Source: Planctomycetaceae bacterium UBA6894
GTDB lineage: Bacteria > Planctomycetota > Planctomycetia > Gemmatales > Gemmataceae
Assembly (NCBI GenBank): GCA_002451275.1
Contig: DKBS01000101.1
Coordinates: 480-21,333 of the forward strand
Reading direction: 5' to 3'
DNA: 20,854 nucleotides
Both the position numbers and the translations under genes were made by a program. Shown one piece after another: positions 13,362 through 20,600 of this stretch; positions within the stretch are counted from its first letter, which is position 1, and each line of letters starts with the position of its first letter. Below the pieces are notes generated by a model that saw only the letters and a program-made list of their open reading frames with translations, ran no database searches and had not been told where the DNA came from.

Positions 13362-14537
13362 TTACTTCGCCAGCACATCGCGCGACTGGCGCGCCACCAC
13401 GATTTCCTCATTGGTGGGCAATATCCATACGTGGGCCCGGCTGCCCGGCTTGTGCAGGGCCTGCTCGCCCTTGGCCACCGCGTTGACGGCGGGATCGAGC
13501 TCGATACCCATCCAGCGCAGGCCGGCGATGACCTTCTCGCGCAGCAGCGAGGAGTTCTCGCCGATGCCGCCGGTGAAAAAGATGCCGTCCACGCCGCCCA
13601 GCAGGGCGATGTAGCCGCCGATGTACATCTGGATGGAGTTGAAGAAAACATCCAAGGCGGTCTGGGCCCTGGTGTCGCCCTCCTTGGCGGCCTTTTCGAT
13701 GTCGCGCATGTCGCGCAGGCCGCACAGCCCTTCCAGGCCCGAGCGGTTTGCGAGTTGGTCCAGCACCTGCTCCAGGGATTTGCCGGTTTCCTTCAGCAGG
13801 ACCGGCAGGGCAAAGACATCGAAATCGCCCACGCGATTGTTGTGGGGCAGGCCGCTTTGGGGACTAATGCCCAGCGTGCAGGCGACCGACTTGCCGGCGT
13901 CGATGGCGCACAGCGAGTTCGACCCGCCGAGGTGGCATGAGATGATTTTTGCCTTGGGATTGCCCAGCAGATGGGCCGCGCGGCCGGCGATGTAGCGGTG
14001 GCTGGCGCCGTGGAAGCCCCACTTGCGCACACCGTGTTTCTCGGCCCATTCCAGGGGGATAGCGTACAGGCTGTTGCCGGGGGGGATGGTCTGGTGGAAG
14101 CCGGTCTCAAAGGCGGCGACCAGCGGGATAGACGGGAATTCCTTGGCCAAAAGGCGCATGGCCGCCACATAGGGCGGGTTGTGCGCGGGAGCAACCTCGT
14201 TGTAGGCCTCCATGGCCTCCAGCACCTTCTGCGTGACCAGTTGCGCCCCGGTGACGCCCTTGGCGTGCACCGCCTTGAAGCCGATAGCACCCAGATCGGA
14301 AGCCTGTTTCAGGCACCCGTGCTTGGCGAGTTGTTCCAGGCAGGCGCGCACCGCGGCGGCGTGATCGGGGGCATGCAGGCTGCCCTCCTCCCGCTTGCCG
14401 GCGGCCTCCACAAACCAGGGAGTGCTGTCAGTACCGATGCGCTCGAAGCCGCCGCGGGCCAGGAGCGATTCGTCCGCCATGTCGAACAGGCGGTACTTGA
14501 AGCTGGTGCTGCCCAGGTTGGCGACTAACACTTTCAT
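13362..14537 (-). CDS. ackA: Acetate-kinase-family acyl kinase (divergent active site)
   Basis: The 391-aa protein is full length for acetate kinase and has the ASKHA landmarks: Asn 7 (V-A-N-L-G-S-T-S-F-K), H-N-P-P, His 176 (W-G-F-H-G-A-S-H), C-H-L-G-G, Arg 235 (N-N-R-V-G-D-F-D), F-T-G-G-I-G-E-N-S and P-T-N-E-E. It would turn an acyl phosphate plus ADP into the acid plus ATP; here the expected substrate is lactyl-phosphate from PduL. Two usual catalytic residues differ: Lys 88 replaces the Arg of R-V-V-H-G, and Glu 144 replaces the Asp of F-D-T-A-F-H. These conservative swaps may reflect a larger hydroxyacyl substrate. No encapsulation tag is obvious. Confidence 0.88.
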   Translation of the reverse strand: MKVLVANLGSTSFKYRLFDMADESLLARGGFERIGTDSTPWFVEAAGKREEGSLHAPDHAAAVRACLEQLAKHGCLKQASDLGAIGFKAVHAKGVTGAQLVTQKVLEAMEAYNEVAPAHNPPYVAAMRLLAKEFPSIPLVAAFETGFHQTIPPGNSLYAIPLEWAEKHGVRKWGFHGASHRYIAGRAAHLLGNPKAKIISCHLGGSNSLCAIDAGKSVACTLGISPQSGLPHNNRVGDFDVFALPVLLKETGKSLEQVLDQLANRSGLEGLCGLRDMRDIEKAAKEGDTRAQTALDVFFNSIQMYIGGYIALLGGVDGIFFTGGIGENSSLLREKVIAGLRWMGIELDPAVNAVAKGEQALHKPGSRAHVWILPTNEEIVVARQSRDVLAK

Positions 14538-14588
14538 GGCGAAAACCTTGTCGATGCCGTGAAAAAGACGAATCCTTCGGTTGGTTGG

Positions 14589-14629
14589 GGCCGCGCTCCG
14601 CGGCCGGGCGGGTGTCCTTCCCGCCCGGC
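14589..14629 (-). promoter_or_regulatory. Two overlapping GC-rich hairpins between BMC-H and acetate kinase genes
   Basis: A 7-bp stem at 14589-14605 (GGCCGCG/CGCGGCC, 3-nt loop) and a 10-bp stem at 14603-14629 (GCCGGGCGGG/CCCGCCCGGC, 7-nt loop) share three bases, so they compete or stack. No T-run follows. Lying just after the shell genes, they may stabilise the upstream mRNA or reduce readthrough so that shell protein exceeds enzyme. Confidence 0.45.
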
Positions 14630-14658
14630 TGGCGGACCGGGTGATCCGTTCACCAGGC

Positions 14659-14943
14659 TCAGCGGGTGATGAAGCAATCCAAAACCGCCTGCTCGGGGCG
14701 GGGGATCACATGGGCGCTCACCAGCTCGCCATGCTCGCTGGCGGCCTTGCCACCCGCGTCCACGGCGGCGCGGACGCTTCCCACATCACCGCGCACGAAG
14801 GTGGCGATGAAGGCGTTGCCGATCTGCACCTGGCCGGCGTAGGCCACATTCGCGGCCTTGCACATGGCGTCGGTCGCGGCGATGGCGGAAATCATGCCCT
14901 TGGTCTCGACAATGCCCAGGGCTTCTGACTTGTTCACTGACAT
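14659..14943 (-). CDS. BMC-H hexameric shell protein (unusual pore motif)
   Basis: The 94-aa protein starts at the ATG at 14943, behind AGGAG. The BMC domain is complete: A-L-G-I-V-E-T-K-G, A-I-A-A-T-D-A-M-C-K-A-A-N-V, R-G-D-V-G-S-V-R-A-A-V-D-A-G and V-I-P-R-P. Six copies make a flat tile with a central pore. Where most BMC-H proteins have K-I-G-S/G-G at the pore, this one has Q-I-G-N-A-F, a different charge and size. Cys residues occur at positions 28 and about 90. The following gene, acetate kinase, begins about 120 nt downstream after two hairpins. Confidence 0.93.
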   Translation of the reverse strand: MSVNKSEALGIVETKGMISAIAATDAMCKAANVAYAGQVQIGNAFIATFVRGDVGSVRAAVDAGGKAASEHGELVSAHVIPRPEQAVLDCFITR

Positions 14944-14988
14944 CGGTTCACTCCTAACTACTGGTTGTTTGGCCATGGCGGTGCGACC

Positions 14989-15276
14989 TTACTTGCCCGA
15001 ATTGGGCAGCGCGGCCTTGAGGTCGCCGTGGGGGCGAGGGATCACCTGGATCCCGACCACTTCGCCGACCCGCGAGGCGGCGGCGGCACCGGCGTCAACC
15101 GCGGCCTTCACCGCGGCCACATCGCCCGACACCATGGCGGTGACAAGGCCGCTGCCGATCTTGGTCCAGCCGATCAGGCTGACATTGGCAGACTTCAACA
15201 TCGCATCGCTGGCTTCGACCAGCGCCGTCAATCCCCGGGTCTCGATCATTCCCAGGGCTTCCAAGCTTGCTGACAT
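14989..15276 (-). CDS. BMC-H hexameric shell protein (canonical pore motif)
   Basis: The 95-aa protein starts at the ATG at 15276, behind GGAGGT; a GTG one codon upstream is also possible. It shows A-L-G-M-I-E-T-R-G, V-E-A-S-D-A-M-L-K-S-A-N-V, the standard pore K-I-G-S-G-L-V-T, G-D-V-A-A-V-K-A-A-V-D-A-G and V-I-P-R-P-H. This is the closest match here to PduA/PduJ-type tiles and is probably the bulk shell component. It lies 45 nt upstream of the second BMC-H gene. No BMC-T (trimer, double-domain) gene is present in the locus. Confidence 0.95.
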   Translation of the reverse strand: MSASLEALGMIETRGLTALVEASDAMLKSANVSLIGWTKIGSGLVTAMVSGDVAAVKAAVDAGAAAASRVGEVVGIQVIPRPHGDLKAALPNSGK

Positions 15277-15384
15277 CACTCACCTCCGTTTGCCCGGACC
15301 GCCCGGAAACACTCCGCCGATCCAAAACTGAAACACCCGATCCATCCGGCGCGTCCTGCCCCGGAAACCAAAGCGCGACCGGCC

Positions 15385-16062
15385 CTAGCGGAACAGCTCC
15401 ACGCGTTTCGCCTTGGCCAGATTCACCGCGTTACCCTCGTCGGTGTCGATGTGAACCTCGAGCTTCGCGCCCTGGCTCACCCGCACCAAAACCTCCTCCA
15501 TCACCGCCGGGCAGTCGCTGACCACCCGCAGCTTCATGAAGTCCCCGTCCTTGACCCCGTAAAAGTCGGCCTCTTTCTGGCACATGTGCACATGGCGCTG
15601 GTGGCGGATCACGCCCCGGTCCAGCTTCACCATGCCCTTGGGGCCGATCAGGTAGGCGCCCGGCGAATCGCGGTGGTCGCCGCTCTTGCGCACCGGTATG
15701 TCCAGCCCCATCTGCACCGCGTCGGTGAAGGCCAGCTCCACCTGACTGTGGTCGCGGCAGGGCCCGAGGATGCGCAGGTTGTTGATGACCCGCTGCCGCG
15801 GCCCGACAAAGGTGACCGTCTCCTCGGCGGCGAAGAAGCCGTCCTGGTACAGCCACTTGAAGGGGGTGAGCTTGTGGCCGGCGCCATATAGGCGCTCCAG
15901 ATCCTCCTGGGTGACATGGGCATGGCGGGCCGACACGTTCACCACCAGCTTGGGTTCCGCCGGCTCCACCCGGGAGGCTGATCCCGCGCAGGGCGCGCAA
16001 CCGGGGCGCAGCACATTCTTCAGGGCCTCTCGCACCAGCAGCTCGATCTGGTTCCGTTCCAT
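15385..16062 (-). CDS. pduL: PduL-type phosphate acyltransferase with N-terminal encapsulation peptide
   Basis: The start chosen is the ATG at 16062 (225 aa), behind GAGAGG; an in-frame ATG at 16104 overlaps the regulator stop but has no ribosome binding site. MERNQIELLVREALKNVL is an amphipathic N-terminal helix like known PduL encapsulation peptides, followed by a Cys/Pro/Ala-rich linker. Two PduL beta-barrel domains follow, with metal-binding His residues in S-A-R-H-A-H-V-T (His 47, His 49) and R-H-Q-R-H-V-H-M (His 154, 157, 159). It moves the acyl group from CoA to phosphate, recycling CoA inside the shell, and feeds the kinase. Length is slightly above the usual 210 because of the tag. 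Confidence 0.95.
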   Translation of the reverse strand: MERNQIELLVREALKNVLRPGCAPCAGSASRVEPAEPKLVVNVSARHAHVTQEDLERLYGAGHKLTPFKWLYQDGFFAAEETVTFVGPRQRVINNLRILGPCRDHSQVELAFTDAVQMGLDIPVRKSGDHRDSPGAYLIGPKGMVKLDRGVIRHQRHVHMCQKEADFYGVKDGDFMKLRVVSDCPAVMEEVLVRVSQGAKLEVHIDTDEGNAVNLAKAKRVELFR

Positions 16063-16100
16063 CGTCCTCTCCAAAACCTTTTGCGAATCCAGAAAGTGTC

Positions 16101-16886
16101 TCAAGTCGTGTAGCCGCAGGCGCGTTTGGCCACATGCAGGCGGATGCCGGCCTTCTCCAGCCAGTCGCGCGTTTCGGCCGTCACATGGTCGTCCACCACC
16201 AGGTCATCGATGTCGTCGAGCGCGCACAGCCAGGTCAGCGCCCGTCGGCCCAGCTTGGTGTGGTCGGCCACCACGATCACCCGTTCGGCGCGGCGCATCA
16301 TGGCCCGTTCGGTCTCCACCAGCAGCAGGTTGCTGTTGAACAGCCCCTCTTGGGTGATGCCACCCACGGACAGGATGGCAACATGCGCGTGCAGGTCTTC
16401 CAGCATCCGCATGGTGCTGCTGCCCAGCGCGACGCCGGTGCGGGGGTAGACATATCCGCCCAGGACCACCAGGTCGCTGCCCGGATTGGCGGCGAACATC
16501 TGGGCGATGGGCAGGCTGTTGGTCACCACCTGTACCCGCTTGCCGGTGCCCAGAATCTCGCGGGCCACTTCCAGGGTGGTGGTGCCGCCGTCGAGCAGCA
16601 CGGTGTCCCCGTTTTGGATCAGGCTGGAGGCCAGTTCACCGATCCAGCGCTTCTCTTCCAGCTGCCGGCCGGTGCGCTCTTCCAGGGGAGGCAGGGGAGC
16701 GCCGTCCTGGTTCCACACCGCGCCCCCGTGGGTCCGGCGCAGGTACCCCATCTGGTGCAGGTGTTCGAGGTCCCGCCGGATGGTTGATTCCGAAACATCG
16801 ATTTTGCGCGCCAAGTCTTGCAGCGATGCAAAACCGTGCGTGCTGATCAGGTCCCTGAGTTTTTGCCGTCGTTCCTCGACCAGCAT
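16101..16886 (-). CDS. DeoR-family transcriptional regulator of the BMC operon
   Basis: The 261-aa protein starts at the ATG at 16886, behind AGGAGAG; the frame remains open to 17036 but without a start signal. The N-terminus M-L-V-E-E-R-R-Q-K-L-R is typical of DeoR proteins. It is followed by a winged helix-turn-helix (S-L-Q-D-L-A-R-K-I-D-V-S-E-S-T-I-R-R-D-L-E and R-R-T-H-G-G-A-V) and a C-terminal sugar-phosphate sensor domain with D-G-G-T-T-T-L-E-V-A. Such repressors usually release DNA when a phosphorylated sugar binds. As first gene of the operon, it probably controls itself and all downstream genes, sensing an intermediate such as fuculose- or rhamnulose-1-phosphate (inference). Confidence 0.92.
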   Translation of the reverse strand: MLVEERRQKLRDLISTHGFASLQDLARKIDVSESTIRRDLEHLHQMGYLRRTHGGAVWNQDGAPLPPLEERTGRQLEEKRWIGELASSLIQNGDTVLLDGGTTTLEVAREILGTGKRVQVVTNSLPIAQMFAANPGSDLVVLGGYVYPRTGVALGSSTMRMLEDLHAHVAILSVGGITQEGLFNSNLLLVETERAMMRRAERVIVVADHTKLGRRALTWLCALDDIDDLVVDDHVTAETRDWLEKAGIRLHVAKRACGYTT

Positions 16887-17398
16887 GGAACTCTCCTGGA
16901 ACCCCGGTGGAGCGCACTGTTTTGGCGCGGTGGCGCCTTGCGTTCCAACCTGGCGGAAGTGAACGGGTCTGGCTGATACATGCCAGAATCTACCACAACC
17001 TACTGAGAGCTTATGGCTGAATAGTTGGCCCGTCAATCCTATAATGCCTGAATTATCTCATTGGTGATTGCGGAAAAGGTTTCCAAATCTGCCAAAAGCT
17101 TGCAGGTGGGTGGTCAATCCGCCGCAAACCGCCCATCCAGTACAAGTGAACCAGCTGAATCAATTGGCAGGTTGGAATCTGGCGCGGGAAGGGTTGAAAG
17201 ATCCCCCCTCTTTCACCCTTTGGGAGCCCCACCCGGCCCGCTATGATGATTTGAAGTGAAATCCGGGCGGATTAGGCTCATCAGCGGGAACACGGGCCGT
17301 GTGTCGCCGATCCGGATTCAAGCGACTTGCAACCCTCAATGGGTGATGAGTCAGGGAAAAGCCCAAACGCCCACGGTTCCCGAAGGATTGTCAAAGCC
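16887..17398. other. 512-nt divergent intergenic region between BMC operon and ilvB
   Basis: It holds the candidate BMC promoter (17008-17036). A plus-strand TATAAT at 17040-17045 and a TATGAT at 17242-17247 both lack a good -35 box. A hairpin at 17191-17218 pairs GGG-TGAAAGA with TCTTTCACCC (one bulged T, 7-nt loop), which could be a leader structure or a terminator. No convincing coding frame or RNA gene was found here. Confidence 0.5.
17008..17036 (-). promoter_or_regulatory. Candidate promoter of the BMC operon
   Basis: On the minus strand TTGACG (17036-17031) is a 5-of-6 match to the -35 box. TAAGCT (17013-17008) is a weak -10 after a 17-nt spacer. It lies about 120 nt upstream of the regulator start. 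Just upstream, 17041-17056 holds an inverted repeat (ATAAT, 6 nt, ATTAT) that could be an operator half-site pair for the DeoR protein. Confidence 0.4.
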
Positions 17399-19168
17399 AT
17401 GGCTCAGCATGTTGATTCCAACGATCCGGCAAGCACCCCCCAGTGTGGCGCGGACATTTTCGTGCAATGCCTGATCAACCACGGGGTGGACCACATGTTC
17501 GCCTACCCCGGCGGCGCCAGCATGCCCCTGCATCAATCCCTGACCAAATATGAAGACCGGATCCGCACGATCCTGCCCCGCAATGAACAGGGCGGTGGCT
17601 TCGCAGCTCAGGGATATGCCCGCACCACCGGCAAGGTGGGGCTGTGCATGTCCACCAGCGGTCCCGGCGCCACCAACTTTGTCACCTGCCTGGCTGACGC
17701 CAAGATGGACTCGATCCCCATCATCGCCGTCACCGGTCAGGTGAGCACCCCGGTCATTGGCACCGACGCGTTCCAGGAAACACCCATCGTCGAGGTTTGC
17801 CGCCCCATCACCAAGCATCATTATCTCGTCACCAAAACCGAGGACATTCCCCGGGTGGTGAAGGAGGCGTTTCACCTGGCGGTGACCGGCCGCCCCGGCC
17901 CGATCATCATCGACCTGCCCAAGGATGTGCAGACCCGGATGATCGTGCCCGACTACGATCCGCCGATGAACCTGCCCGGTTACAAGCCCGAGCGCCGCGC
18001 CACCCGCAAGGAACTGGAGCAGGTTCTGGAGCTGATGAAGAGTTCATCCCGCCCCATCATCTACGCGGGCGGTGGCGTGGTGCAGTCTGGCGCATCCGAC
18101 AGCCTGCGCGCCTTCGCGGAGAAGGCCGGCATTCCGGTTGCCATGACCTTGTTGGGTCTGGGAGGTTTCCCGCACGACCACTACCTCAGCCTCAACATGC
18201 TGGGCATGCACGGCACCATTTACTCCAACTACGCCATCAACGAGGCCGACCTGCTCCTGGCTTTCGGCGTGCGCTTTGATGACCGTGTCACCGGCAAGCT
18301 CAGCGAGTTCGCCAAGCACGGCAAGATCGTGCATATCGACATCGATCCCTCCGAGCTGAACAAGAACAAGAAGGCGGTCCTGCCGATCCATGGGGATGTG
18401 GCCCAGGCGCTGCAGGACCTGGTGCGGATGATGGATGCCCGCCCGCAGGGTGCCTCCGCCCTGACCCATGATCTGCGCCCCTGGATGCGGCAGATCGACA
18501 CCTGGCGTGAAAACGAGCCGATGCGTTATGCGGACCGAGATGACGCCATTCTGCCGCAGCACGCCATCAAACGCATGTACGAAATCCTGCGCGACCGCGG
18601 CCGCCTGGACGACACCATCGTCAGCACGGGGGTCGGCCAGCACCAGATGTTCGCCGCTCAATATTTCGGCTTCAACAAGCCCCGCACCTGGGTCACCTCG
18701 GGCGGTTTGGGAACCATGGGATTCGGTCTTCCCGCCGCCATGGGCGCGCAGGCGGCCCACCCCCTGAAGACCTGCATCGACATCGATGGCGACGGCAGCT
18801 TCCTGATGAACATCCAAGAACTGGCCTGCTGCTTTGTCGAAAAGCTTCCTGTCAAGGTGTTGCTGCTCAATAACCAGCACCTGGGCATGGTGGTGCAGTG
18901 GGAGGACCGCTTCTTCAAGGGCAACCGCGCCCACACCTACCTGGGAGCCGGTCCGGACCGCGGCCCCTATCCTGATTTTGTCACAATTGCCAAGGGTTTC
19001 TCGTGCAATGCCCGTCGCGTCAGCGAGAAGGGCGATCTGGATGAGGCACTCATCGAGATGATCGAGAGCAAGGGGCCCTATGTGCTGGATGTGATGACCC
19101 CGCATCAGGAGCATGTGCTTCCCATGATCCCCAGCGGCATGACTGTGCGGGACATGATCAAGTCCTGA
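17399..19168 (+). CDS. ilvB: Acetolactate synthase, large (catalytic) subunit
   Basis: The 589-aa enzyme is the normal length for IlvB. The start at 17399 is preceded by AAGGA; upstream in-frame ATG and TTG codons (17339, 17327) lack ribosome binding sites. Glu 63 in R-N-E-Q-G-G-G-F-A-A-Q-G-Y-A-R activates thiamine diphosphate. The C-terminal domain has the TPP/Mg motif G-D-G-S-F-L-M-N and L-L-L-N-N-Q-H-L-G-M-V-V-Q-W, the latter typical of true acetohydroxyacid synthases, with Trp shaping 2-ketobutyrate preference. It joins two pyruvates (or pyruvate and 2-ketobutyrate) in branched-chain amino acid synthesis. The regulatory subunit gene (ilvN) does not follow; a terminator does. Confidence 0.95.
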   Translation: MAQHVDSNDPASTPQCGADIFVQCLINHGVDHMFAYPGGASMPLHQSLTKYEDRIRTILPRNEQGGGFAAQGYARTTGKVGLCMSTSGPGATNFVTCLADAKMDSIPIIAVTGQVSTPVIGTDAFQETPIVEVCRPITKHHYLVTKTEDIPRVVKEAFHLAVTGRPGPIIIDLPKDVQTRMIVPDYDPPMNLPGYKPERRATRKELEQVLELMKSSSRPIIYAGGGVVQSGASDSLRAFAEKAGIPVAMTLLGLGGFPHDHYLSLNMLGMHGTIYSNYAINEADLLLAFGVRFDDRVTGKLSEFAKHGKIVHIDIDPSELNKNKKAVLPIHGDVAQALQDLVRMMDARPQGASALTHDLRPWMRQIDTWRENEPMRYADRDDAILPQHAIKRMYEILRDRGRLDDTIVSTGVGQHQMFAAQYFGFNKPRTWVTSGGLGTMGFGLPAAMGAQAAHPLKTCIDIDGDGSFLMNIQELACCFVEKLPVKVLLLNNQHLGMVVQWEDRFFKGNRAHTYLGAGPDRGPYPDFVTIAKGFSCNARRVSEKGDLDEALIEMIESKGPYVLDVMTPHQEHVLPMIPSGMTVRDMIKS

Positions 19169-19203
19169 TCCGTAATCTTTCCGGCCGACCGAAGGCCTAG
19201 AAT

Positions 19204-19238
19204 ACACCGCGTGGAATGGTCCACGCGGTGTTTTTTCT
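19204..19238 (+). terminator. Rho-independent terminator of ilvB
   Basis: A perfect 12-bp stem (ACACCGCGTGGA with TCCACGCGGTGT) closes a 4-nt ATGG loop and runs into TTTTTT, 35 nt after the ilvB stop. This is a textbook intrinsic terminator. Confidence 0.92.
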
Positions 19239-19254
19239 TGGAAGGGGCGAGGCC

Positions 19255-20133
19255 ATGCGTTCCCCACGCCAGGGCGGTTTCACCCTCATCGAGTTGCTGG
19301 TGGTCATCGCCATCATCGCGGTGCTGGTCGGCCTGCTGGTTCCCGCCGTGCAGAAAGTGCGCGCGGCCGCCCAACGAATGGGCTGCGCCAACCACCTGAA
19401 AAACTGGGGCCTGGCTTTTCACAACCATTTGTCCGCCACCGAGCGGTTTCCCGCCATCTGGTCGCTCAACCCAGGCATGCACAACTGGTCGGTGCCGCTG
19501 TTGCCGCATGTCGAGCAGGAAAACCTGTTCAAGCAGATCAATCCGGTCCAGGATTGGGATGGTGCCGCCAACCTGGCCGCGGCCGCCGCGCGCATTCCCC
19601 TGTTCATTTGCCCCGCCACGCCTTCCAGCCGTGAACAGACCCTGGCCTACAAGGGGGTGACCCTTGGCCCCGGGGATTACATTCCCATGCGGGATGTGGA
19701 CGCCAACCTGTTCAGCAGGGGCATCCTGCCCCTGCCTCCCACGGGTGACATCAACGGCGTCTTGATTGAGCGGGTGCCCACGCGCCTGGCTGACATCAGC
19801 GACGGCACCAGCAACACCGTGCTGCTGGGGGAGGATTGTGGCCGCAGCAGTCAGTACAAGAACGGGAAATTGGTGGGACCGGCGTTCGAGCCTGTCGGTT
19901 GGGCCTACAGCAATCCCAGCCCCAACCTGGATGGCCAGGATGCCCAGGGCAACATCCTGGGCACCCGTTCCATGAATGGAAACAACTACTTCGAGTACTA
20001 CTCCTTCCACAGCGGAGGGTGCAATTTTCTGAACTGCGACGGCTCGGTCCGGTTCCTTGCAGAAAGCCTTCCTATCTCCGGCATGGCGGCCCTGGTTACC
20101 CGGGCAGGCGGGGAGGTAGTGCAAGGGAACTGA
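19255..20133 (+). CDS. DUF1559 prepilin-like protein with C-terminal H-X9-DG motif
   Basis: The 292-aa product starts at the ATG at 19255, behind GAAGGGG. The type IV prepilin leader is clear: M-R-S-P-R-Q-G-G then F-T-L-I-E-L-L-V-V-I-A-I-I-A-V-L-V. Cleavage is expected between Gly 8 and Phe 9, and the mature Glu 5 is present. The DUF1559 region follows (N-H-L-K-N-W-G-L-A-F-H-N-H, P-L-L-P-H-V-E-Q-E-N-L-F). Near the end is H-S-G-G-C-N-F-L-N-C-D-G, the H-X9-DG motif at 252-263. These pseudopilin-like proteins occur in dozens of copies in PVC-group genomes and are presumed to be envelope or secretion-associated; their role is unknown. The start lies only 17 nt after the ilvB terminator. Confidence 0.92.
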   Translation: MRSPRQGGFTLIELLVVIAIIAVLVGLLVPAVQKVRAAAQRMGCANHLKNWGLAFHNHLSATERFPAIWSLNPGMHNWSVPLLPHVEQENLFKQINPVQDWDGAANLAAAAARIPLFICPATPSSREQTLAYKGVTLGPGDYIPMRDVDANLFSRGILPLPPTGDINGVLIERVPTRLADISDGTSNTVLLGEDCGRSSQYKNGKLVGPAFEPVGWAYSNPSPNLDGQDAQGNILGTRSMNGNNYFEYYSFHSGGCNFLNCDGSVRFLAESLPISGMAALVTRAGGEVVQGN

Positions 20134-20192
20134 TGCGAAGGGGAAATGACGGACGGGGTATCCACAAAACGCATTGCGTTACCATGTCCGGC

Positions 20193-20600
20193 TTACATCA
20201 GAAACAAGCCTAGCGATAAAAGCGCTCCAAAAAACCACAGCCCGCTGGCCCCTGTGAAAGCCAGCCAGGCAGTGACCGCCAGGACTGGATGGACGGGGTT
20301 CTTGGAGATCAGAAACGGCCCAAGGCTGGCCATCTGGATGGCCAACAGGGGAATCGCCCAGCGCCAGGCCAGTGGCCAATCATTGGCCCCGGGATTGGCG
20401 ATGGGGCCAGTCAGGGGGCCAAGGTAAACGGAAAGACAGACCCGGGTCATGTGGGGGGTGGTCAAGTCGGTGCCGGCAATCTGGTTGTAATTCAGGCAGA
20501 TATCCCGGGCCATCCATGCTGCAATACCTCCCATGGCAAGCCACAGCATGACATGCCATCTGGTAAGGCGCAGTCTTCCCAAGGGGAGTGAATGTTCCAT
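20193..20600 (-). CDS. Integral membrane protein of unknown function (135 aa)
   Basis: The start ATG at 20600 overlaps the TGA of the upstream gene by 4 nt (ATGA), showing coupled translation. The protein has a basic N-terminus (G-R-L-R-L-T-R-W-H) and about four hydrophobic segments: near 17-32, a weaker one around 53-68, 78-97 and 103-133. A polar loop N-Y-N-Q-I-A-G-T-D-L-T-T-P-H-M-T-R lies after the first helix. No family was recognised. It is convergent with the prepilin-like gene, 59 nt apart. Confidence 0.7.
   Translation of the reverse strand: MEHSLPLGRLRLTRWHVMLWLAMGGIAAWMARDICLNYNQIAGTDLTTPHMTRVCLSVYLGPLTGPIANPGANDWPLAWRWAIPLLAIQMASLGPFLISKNPVHPVLAVTAWLAFTGASGLWFFGALLSLGLFLM

Noticed and set aside
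16063..16104. Upstream PduL start overlapping the regulator stop (ATGA)
   Set aside because: The overlap is tempting, but only the ATG at 16062 has a good ribosome binding site and puts the encapsulation helix at the N-terminus.
18044..19267. Minus-strand open frame of 407 codons over ilvB
   Set aside because: It runs through the highly conserved IlvB catalytic domain on the other strand and crosses the ilvB terminator.
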